Part shown: piece by piece, positions 1-6,200 of the stretch
Numbering within the stretch: position 1 is the first letter of the stretch
Layout: every line of letters begins with the position of its first letter
Source of the DNA: Thermoplasmata archaeon
GTDB taxonomy: Archaea > Thermoplasmatota > Thermoplasmata > UBA10834
DNA length: 11,909 nt
Assembly (NCBI GenBank): GCA_022865445.1
Contig: JALHSX010000065.1
Location: forward strand, 1-11,909
Reading direction: 5' to 3'
The notes under the pieces: generated by a model
The model's input: only the letters and a program-made list of their open reading frames with translations
Told to the model about the DNA's origin: nothing
The model's database searches: none
Translations under genes and position numbers: made by a program

Positions 1-808
1 CCCTGCGGACGTGGAGGACGCGCTCAGGAAGGCGTACGCCGCGGAGACGGACGAGGTCCCGAAGATGCAGCTGAAAGCGATCGTGGACAACATCGATATG
101 GCGATCAAGGGCAACACGCCAATGTGCCAGGACACCGGCGTTACGATATTCTACGTCACTGTCCCCAAGGACTGCAAGGTCGACGTCGCGAAAGGCATCG
201 TCGATGGCGTGAGGAAGGCCACCAAAGAGGTTCCGCTAAGGCCGAACGCGGTGCATCCGATAACGAGGAAGAATCCGGGAGACAACGTCGGCGAGAGGCA
301 TCCGTTCATCAACTGGAAGATACACGATAAGGACTACATCGAGATCACTGTCATGACCAAAGGCGCGGGCTCGGAGAACATGAGCCAGCTCGCGATGCTC
401 ACGCCCACGCAGGGTCTGAAGGGCATCAAGGAGTTCGTGCTCAACGCGGTGCTTCGTGCCGGGAGCAACCCGTGCCCGCCGACGATACTCGGTGTGGGCA
501 TCGGCGGTTCATCCGACATCGCGATGAAGCTCGCGAAGGAGGCACTGCTCAGGCCGATCAACGAGAGGCACAAGGATCCCGAGATCGCGAAGCTGGAGAC
601 CGACCTCTTCGAGGCGATCAACATGCTCGGCATTGGTCCTATGGGCCTTGGTGGAAAGACGACCTGCCTGGGACTCAACATCGAGTACGCGTACTGTCAC
701 ACCGCCAGCTTGCCTGTTGGCCTGAACGTGCAGTGCTGGGCCGGAAGGCGCGGGACCGTCAGGATAAGTCCGGATGGGAAGACCGCCTATCCGACGCATG
801 AGAGGTGA
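1..808 (+). CDS. fumA: Fumarate hydratase class I, alpha subunit (5'-truncated)
   Basis: This gene encodes the alpha (N-terminal-half) subunit of the two-subunit, 4Fe-4S class I fumarase, which interconverts fumarate and L-malate in the cytoplasm. The reading frame is open from base 2 (Pro-Ala-Asp-Val) to TGA at 806-808, giving 268 visible codons. The family is usually about 280-290 residues, so roughly 15-20 N-terminal residues lie off the left edge; the GTG at 11 is not the real start. Three cysteines fit the cluster ligands: CQDTG (codon at 125), NPCPPT followed by GVGIGG (codon at 473), and TTCLGLNIEY (codon at 665). The late motif HTASLPVGLNVQCWAGRR is typical. The beta-subunit gene follows directly, so the two form an operon. 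L-tartrate dehydratase (TtdA) has the same fold and cannot be excluded, but fumarase is the usual assignment for archaeal split pairs. Confidence 0.93.
   Translation, partial: PADVEDALRKAYAAETDEVPKMQLKAIVDNIDMAIKGNTPMCQDTGVTIFYVTVPKDCKVDVAKGIVDGVRKATKEVPLRPNAVHPITRKNPGDNVGERHPFINWKIHDKDYIEITVMTKGAGSENMSQLAMLTPTQGLKGIKEFVLNAVLRAGSNPCPPTILGVGIGGSSDIAMKLAKEALLRPINERHKDPEIAKLETDLFEAINMLGIGPMGLGGKTTCLGLNIEYAYCHTASLPVGLNVQCWAGRRGTVRISPDGKTAYPTHER
802..808 (+). promoter_or_regulatory. Shine-Dalgarno of the fumarase beta gene
   Basis: GAGGTGA lies over the stop codon of the alpha gene and five bases before ATG 814. It favours ATG 814 over GTG 805 as the beta start and suggests translational coupling of the two subunits. 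Confidence 0.6.
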
Positions 809-813
809 CCAAG

Positions 814-1413
814 ATGCCAAAGAAGTTGAAGACACCGTTGTCCGAGAGCGATGTGCGCGCGCTGAAGCTGGGCGAGACGATCTATCTTGACGGCGTCATC
901 TACACGGGCAGGGACGAGGTCCACATCCACGCCCTTGAGGGCTTTGAGAAGGGCAAGAAGCCGCCGGTAGAGTTCAAAGGGTCGGCCTTGTTCCACTGTG
1001 GCCCTATCATGAGGAAGGTCGGGGACAAGTGGGAGGCGGTGGCTGCTGGGCCGACCACATCCTCCAGGATGAACTCGCTCGAGCCGCAGTTCATCGAGAA
1101 ATTCAGGCCGGGGGCGATCATCGGCAAAGGAGGCATGTCCCAGCCAACGATTGACGCCATGAAGAAGCTCGGGTGCGTCTACTTGGCGATAACGGGCGGC
1201 GCAGCCGTGCTTGCCGCGAAGGGCATCAAGAGCGTTTCGGGCGTCGAGTGGTTCGAGCTCGGGATGCCAGAGGCGATCTGGATCTTGAACGCGGAGAACT
1301 TCGGACCGCTGACTGTAGCGATAGATGCTCACGGCAACAGCCTGTTCGCGGACGTGAACGTCAAGGTCAAGGAGAACGAGAAGAAGGCCAGAGCGAAGCT
1401 CGGCCTGGCCTGA
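814..1413 (+). CDS. fumB: Fumarate hydratase class I, beta subunit
   Basis: This is the 199-residue beta (C-terminal-half) subunit, which completes the active site of class I fumarase with the preceding alpha subunit. Family motifs are all visible: TGRDEVH (31-37), HCGP (61-64), GPTTSSRM (79-86, equivalent to the GPTTxxRM substrate loop), GKGGM (104-108) and FGPLTVAIDAHGNSLF (163-178). The length matches split beta subunits. I chose ATG 814 because GAGGTGA at 802-808 lies five bases upstream as a Shine-Dalgarno sequence. A GTG at 805 would give three more residues and a 4-base overlap with the alpha stop; it is possible but lacks its own good ribosome site. The coupling implies stoichiometric translation with the alpha gene. 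The gene ends 15 bases before the end of the convergent surface-protein gene. Confidence 0.94.
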   Translation: MPKKLKTPLSESDVRALKLGETIYLDGVIYTGRDEVHIHALEGFEKGKKPPVEFKGSALFHCGPIMRKVGDKWEAVAAGPTTSSRMNSLEPQFIEKFRPGAIIGKGGMSQPTIDAMKKLGCVYLAITGGAAVLAAKGIKSVSGVEWFELGMPEAIWILNAENFGPLTVAIDAHGNSLFADVNVKVKENEKKARAKLGLA

Positions 1414-1422
1414 TCTCAATCT

Positions 1423-1439
1423 GCGGGGCTAGTCCCCGC
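1423..1439. terminator. Possible hairpin between convergent gene ends
   Basis: GCGGGG (1423-1428), loop CTAGT, CCCCGC (1434-1439) is a perfect six-base-pair, GC-only stem. It starts 10 bases after the fumarase beta stop and covers the last codons and stop of the minus-strand surface-protein gene. No strong T-run follows on either strand, and archaeal termination usually relies on T-runs, so it may instead be a 3'-end stabiliser or chance in GC-rich coding sequence. Confidence 0.3.
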
Positions 1440-3126
1440 CATTCTTCGATTTCCTGATCTTCCTCTGGCTCACTTCTTTCTGGAGGTCTTCCGATTCTTC
1501 GCCACCCACCGTAGTCTCCTTCTCTGCTTCCTCTTCCTCCGCTTGGTCGTAGATCGCTGGGGCGCTCTCCGGTGTCTCGAAGCTTCGGTGTCTCAGGTAT
1601 ACTGCCAACGCGAAAATGATGATTGTGAGGCAGAGCGCCATAAGCATCATCGAATGCGGGATGTCAAACCCGGGTATGAACCCCTCGAAACCATTGCGGA
1701 GCGGTGTCATCTCCAATTTCTGTTTCGTCTCCCCATCCTTTGTGACAATTACGTTTGAGATCTCGACCGGTCGATATCCGGTCTTCTCAAACCGGACAGT
1801 GTAGTTGCCGGGATCGAGGCCAGGCAGTCCGTAGGCACCGTTGATATCCGTGGCAACCCCGGCCCTTGCAGGGTCGATGTCCACGATGGTCACGAGGACA
1901 TTCGCCAGCGGCAACCCCGTAGCGGCATCTCTGACCACACCGCTGATGAGGGCTCCTGGCAGACCTGTCAGATTGATGTTAAGCTGGATCTCCCCACCTT
2001 CCGGCATGACCACATCTGCAATTATGGCGGTCTCGTATCCGGGCGAGGATGCACTGACAGAGTATGTGCCCGCGGTGAGGTTTCCGATCTCGTAGTTGCC
2101 ATCAGGGCCGGAGAGGTTGAAGGTCGACGTGCCTACGACGGATACGTTCGCCCCAACCAACAGACGAGTGCCGGATCTCACGACCCCGTACAATCTAGTG
2201 GGCTTTTCTGTGAGGTTGAAATCGACACCGACCGTTATGTTGCCCCTTGTCACGACCACATCTGCAATCGCAATCGATAGGAACCCCTCCCTTTCGGCTG
2301 TCAGCGTGTAAGTGCCTTCGGGTAGGTTCGTCAGATTGTAGCTCCCGTCACTTCCACTCATGACGGTGATTGTGAAAGAACCTACCCGCACGGAGACATT
2401 GGTGTTGTTCAGGCCCGTGTGGAGAGTCGAATGGTAGACTTTGCCGGAGATCGAGCCGTTCTGCGATATCAGGACGAAGTTCAGGAGTATGTTCCCGCCA
2501 AGCGGCATGACTATGTCATGCGAGCTGGGGACGTAGCCGGAAGCGTTCGCCGTCACCGATACTGTGCCCGCGGGGACGCCATCGAGCTGGTACGCACCGC
2601 TGGACGGAGAAACTGTCGTTGAGAATCCCAATGAGGCTATCGTGACATTCGCGCCTTCCACCGGCGCCATTGTCCCGCCGAGTGAAGTCGTGACGGTTCC
2701 AAGGATCGAACCGCCGAAGATGACCAGTGTGACATGTTCCGTACTGTTCTCGCTCACGTTCTGGAACACGATCGCGCTGTCTCGGTAGCCTGGCATGCTG
2801 GCATTGAGCTGGTATGTGAGATCATTCGTGGCGTTGTCATCGGCAGGTAGCAGGCTGATTGTGACGGATCCGTCGCTCCCCGTCTGGTTCTGCCAGAAGA
2901 TGACGTTGCCTGTGGTTCTGACCGTGGCACCAACGATTCCCCTGCCCACCACATCTGTCACATTCACGACTATGGTGCCGGAGGGCCAAGCCTGCATGGT
3001 CCGGGCCTTGAGGACCGGTTCAGAATCCGATCCGATTTGCAGAAAGCAGATGGCGGTCGTTGCAAGCATAATGAGAACGATGATCGACGCCATCAATCTT
3101 CTATCCGAAACGATGTTCCTGGCCAT
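1429..3126 (-). CDS. Membrane-anchored surface protein with five carboxypeptidase-regulatory-like repeats
   Basis: This 565-residue protein has no enzyme domain that I recognise. Residues 1-10 are basic and 11-30 are a hydrophobic signal or anchor segment. Five beta-sandwich repeats of the CarboxypepD_reg (PF13620-like) type follow, at about 50-137, 139-220, 223-306, 310-387 and 391-473. Each shows the G-x-V/I...GA-x-V...dG-x-Y-x-l-x-x-L-x-x-G-x-Y-x-v-x-a-x-x-x-G-Y/F pattern. A second membrane segment (491-511) ends in the basic RHR, and an acidic-then-basic tail (512-565) is predicted to be cytoplasmic. About 19 N-x-S/T sequons lie in the ectodomain, suggesting N-glycosylation outside the cell. 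Such repeats often serve in adhesion or as stalks; the specific role is unknown. ATG 3126 has GGATGA close upstream. The gene is divergent from the helicase gene and convergent with fumarase. Confidence 0.85.
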   Translation of the reverse strand: MARNIVSDRRLMASIIVLIMLATTAICFLQIGSDSEPVLKARTMQAWPSGTIVVNVTDVVGRGIVGATVRTTGNVIFWQNQTGSDGSVTISLLPADDNATNDLTYQLNASMPGYRDSAIVFQNVSENSTEHVTLVIFGGSILGTVTTSLGGTMAPVEGANVTIASLGFSTTVSPSSGAYQLDGVPAGTVSVTANASGYVPSSHDIVMPLGGNILLNFVLISQNGSISGKVYHSTLHTGLNNTNVSVRVGSFTITVMSGSDGSYNLTNLPEGTYTLTAEREGFLSIAIADVVVTRGNITVGVDFNLTEKPTRLYGVVRSGTRLLVGANVSVVGTSTFNLSGPDGNYEIGNLTAGTYSVSASSPGYETAIIADVVMPEGGEIQLNINLTGLPGALISGVVRDAATGLPLANVLVTIVDIDPARAGVATDINGAYGLPGLDPGNYTVRFEKTGYRPVEISNVIVTKDGETKQKLEMTPLRNGFEGFIPGFDIPHSMMLMALCLTIIIFALAVYLRHRSFETPESAPAIYDQAEEEEAEKETTVGGEESEDLQKEVSQRKIRKSKNGGD

Positions 3127-3161
3127 CTGTCATCCGCTATTCCTCTTCAACTGCTCGTTCC

Positions 3162-3169
3162 CATAAATA
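3162..3169 (-). promoter_or_regulatory. TATA-like box for the surface-protein gene
   Basis: Read on the minus strand, this is TATTTATG within CAAACGTATTTATGGG. Its centre is about 40 bases upstream of ATG 3126. Transcription would therefore start near 3140, with a short leader of about 14 bases. The spacing fits an archaeal TBP/TFB promoter, but the assignment is by eye only. Confidence 0.4.
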
Positions 3170-3212
3170 CGTTTGCCGATTTGCGGACTTTCTTCGGTCC
3201 CTCTGAAAACGT

Positions 3213-3220
3213 CTTTATAT
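3213..3220 (+). promoter_or_regulatory. TATA box and BRE of the lhr-like helicase gene
   Basis: CTTTATAT is preceded by a purine-rich BRE-like GAAAACG at about 3205-3211. A start site about 25 bases downstream would be near 3243, leaving a leader of roughly 15 bases before ATG 3260. It is the best TATA match in the 133-base divergent region. Confidence 0.5.
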
Positions 3221-3259
3221 TGACACCGAATAAGGAAGCAGATTCGACGGTCAGGCAGT

Positions 3260-6200
3260 ATGACATCCAACACTACTGAGAAGAGGACGACGGAAGAGGT
3301 TCTCTCCGTCATGCATCCGATCGTGTCAGAGTGGTTCAGGGGCAAGTTCGCGGAGGTCACCGAAGCCCAGGCCATGGCGGTCCCGCTCATACACGCCAGG
3401 AAGAATGTCCTGGTCTCCTCACCCACAGGATCTGGCAAGACGTTGACAGCCTTCCTGTCTATCCTGAACGAGCTAATCCTACTCGCCGGCAAGAACACGC
3501 TTGAGAACAGAATCTACGCCGTCTACGTGTCTCCTTTGAAAGCCCTGGCCAATGATATCAACGAGAACCTGATAAGACCCCTGGAGGAGATATCGGCTCT
3601 CTTCAGGGCCAAGGGGCTCGCTCCTCCTGAGGTGAAGGTCGCAGTTCGTACTGGCGACACTCTGCCCAGCGAGAGGCAGAGACAGGCCAGGTCTCCACCG
3701 CACATATTCATAACCACCCCGGAATCGCTCTCGCTCGTGCTCTCCACGCCCGTTTTCAGCACCAAGTTCGAAGGCGTCGACTACGTCATAGTTGACGAGG
3801 TCCACGAGGTCTGTGATTCGAAGCGAGGCGTCGCTCTCTCGGTCGCAGTTGAAAGGCTCCAGAGCTTCTGTCAGAAGGAATTCGTCCGGATCGGCCTCTC
3901 AGCCACCGTAGCTCCGTTGGAGCAGGTCGCTGAGTACCTCGGCGGCCTGCGAGACGGCAGGCCGAGGGCAGTCAGCATCGTCGAGGTGTTCGCTCAGCGC
4001 GATCTCGACCTACGAGTGCTCTGTCCTGCAAAGGACATGACATCACTTTCGTTCGAAGTCGTCAATTCGAAGATGTACGACATGCTGAAAGAGATGATCG
4101 ATGAACACAAGACGACACTTGTCTTCACGAATACGAGGAGCGGGGCTGAAAGCGTCGTATACAAGCTCAAGGAGCGCGGGCTCGAGAACATAGGCACTCA
4201 TCACGGAAGCCTGAGCCGCGAGACCCGTATGGACGTCGAAGGAAACCTTCGGAACGGCCTGATGAAATCCGTCGTGTCTTCCACCTCCCTCGAGCTTGGG
4301 ATCGACATCGGTTCTATCGATCTGGTCGTGCAGATCGGTTCTCCCAAGTCAGTTGCGAAGGGATTGCAGCGGGTGGGGAGAGCTGGGCATCAGTACGGCG
4401 GGACATCGAAGGGCAGGATCGTAGTCTTCGAGAGCGACGATCTGGTGGAGTGCGCGGTCCTCTGTCGAGCGGCTCACAGAAAGATGATAGACCGTGTCAC
4501 GATCCCGAAGAACTCCCTCGACGTGTTGTCCCAGATGGTTGTGGGCCTGTCCATAGAGCGCAAGTGGCAGGTGGACGAAGCGTTCGCTCTGATCCGCCGC
4601 TCATACTGCTACAAGGATCTGACGATGGCCCAGATGGAGAGCGTTTTGAGGTATCTCGGAGGCAAGGATGCGTACGAAGGGATCTACTCAAAGCTCTGGT
4701 ACGACGAGAAGGAGAGGACTTTCGGTAGGAAGCGCGGCTCGCGCATGATCTACTACCTCAATCAGGGCACGATCCCTGAGGAGGCGGATTACAAAGTATA
4801 CTCGGAGCGCGGCTCCCCGATAGGATCTCTCTCGGAGAAGTTCGTCGAGCGCCTATCTCAGGGCGACATATTCGTCCTGGGCGGACGCAGCCATGAATTC
4901 ATCAAGTCCAAGGGGACGAAGGTGTTCGTGAAAAGTGCCAGTGGTAGAAAACCCACCGTGCCTTCGTGGACTGGGGAGATGTTGCCCAGAAGCTTCGACC
5001 TATCCGTCGCAATCGGGCGCTTCCGATCTGAGATGGAGGAGCGTCTAGGTAGCATGGCTGGCCTTGAAATCGAGGCATGGCTGAGGAAGGAGTTCGACGT
5101 GGACGAGGGTTCGGCCACAACAATACTGAACTACTTCCGAGAGCAGAAGATGGTCGCGAAGATACCGACGGATTCCAGACTTCTGATAGAGGGATATGTG
5201 GACGCCTCGGGAAACAAGAGCGCCATATTTCATTTCCCGTTTGGGAGGCGGGTCAACGACGCGCTCAGCCGGGCGTATGCATACACTCTCTCGGAGAAGC
5301 TGAAGTGCAATGTCACGGTGTCGGTCACCGACGACAGCTTCATGCTGACCGTGCCTCGGAGCTTCAGATTGGAGGACATCGGGGTCTTGCTCAAGGCCGA
5401 AGGTCTCGAGAAGATACTGAGGAGCGCGGTCAGGGACTCCGAACTCTTCGCTCAGCGTTTTAGGCACACGGCGACCAGGAGCTTCATGGTCCTCAGGAAC
5501 TACAAGGGGAGGGAACTCTCAGTTGCTCGCCAGCAGCTCCGCTCCAGCAGATTGCTCGACGCGCTCCGTGAGCTCGAGGATTTTCCCGTGATGGTCGAGA
5601 CATACGAGGAGATATTGACAGATGTCATGGACCTCGAGCACGCTAGAGAAGTCCTGTCCAGCATCGAGGACGGTAAGCGGCAATTGGACTACCTTCCGTT
5701 CTCAGGCGTTCCCTCTCCGTTCGCCCACAACGTGATCCTCGTCGGGGTCTCGGACATAGTCCTGATGGAAGACAGGAGCATGCTCTTGAGAGAGCTTCAC
5801 AGAAAAGTGCTCGCGCGCGCGCTTGGGGAGGAGGCGATAACGGAATACCAGTTTCAACCGGAGAGGGTTGAGGAATTCTTCGCCGCGAAGTTCCCGAGGA
5901 TAGCTTCAAAGGAGGACATACTCGAGGCCCTCAGGAAAGTGGGCCCGATGAACCTCTTCAGGGAGAAGGGAGAGAACATTTTCGCCCACTCCAAGGGGTC
6001 CTTCGAGAAGCTCCGCGCGTGGGCCGCGGAACTGTTGCATGAGGGCAGGGTCATGTCCATCTGGGCAGGCGAGGATGTATACGTCGCGGCTGAGGACTAT
6101 TCACTCTACTCAAGTCTGCATCAGAGAAAGTCCGTACACGGTTCTGTCGAAGATGCAGTTCTCGACGCAGTGTCCAGGTCGCGCAGAAGCCAGCGAGAAT

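Noticed and set aside
11..13. GTG 11 as the start of the fumarase alpha gene
   Set aside because: The frame continues upstream to the window edge with family-like residues (PADV), and the protein would be too short for the family.
787..1419. A 210-codon minus-strand open frame antisense to the fumarase beta gene
   Set aside because: It is a shadow of a well-matched fumarase gene in GC-rich sequence, with no recognisable motifs and no start signal.
3037..3060. Lipoprotein signal around Cys27 of the surface protein
   Set aside because: The residues before the cysteine (TAI) do not fit a lipobox, which needs Gly/Ala/Ser at -1. A C-terminal membrane helix already provides anchoring.
5045..5467. 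A 140-codon minus-strand frame, and several shorter frames, inside the helicase gene
   Set aside because: The plus-strand helicase frame carries conserved Lhr motifs on both sides. The antisense product has no recognisable features.
5812..5822. Alternating CG tract, 11 bases, as possible Z-DNA or a regulatory site
   Set aside because: It encodes the conserved helix LARALG at the end of the Lhr core. A short CG run is expected in Ala/Arg codons.
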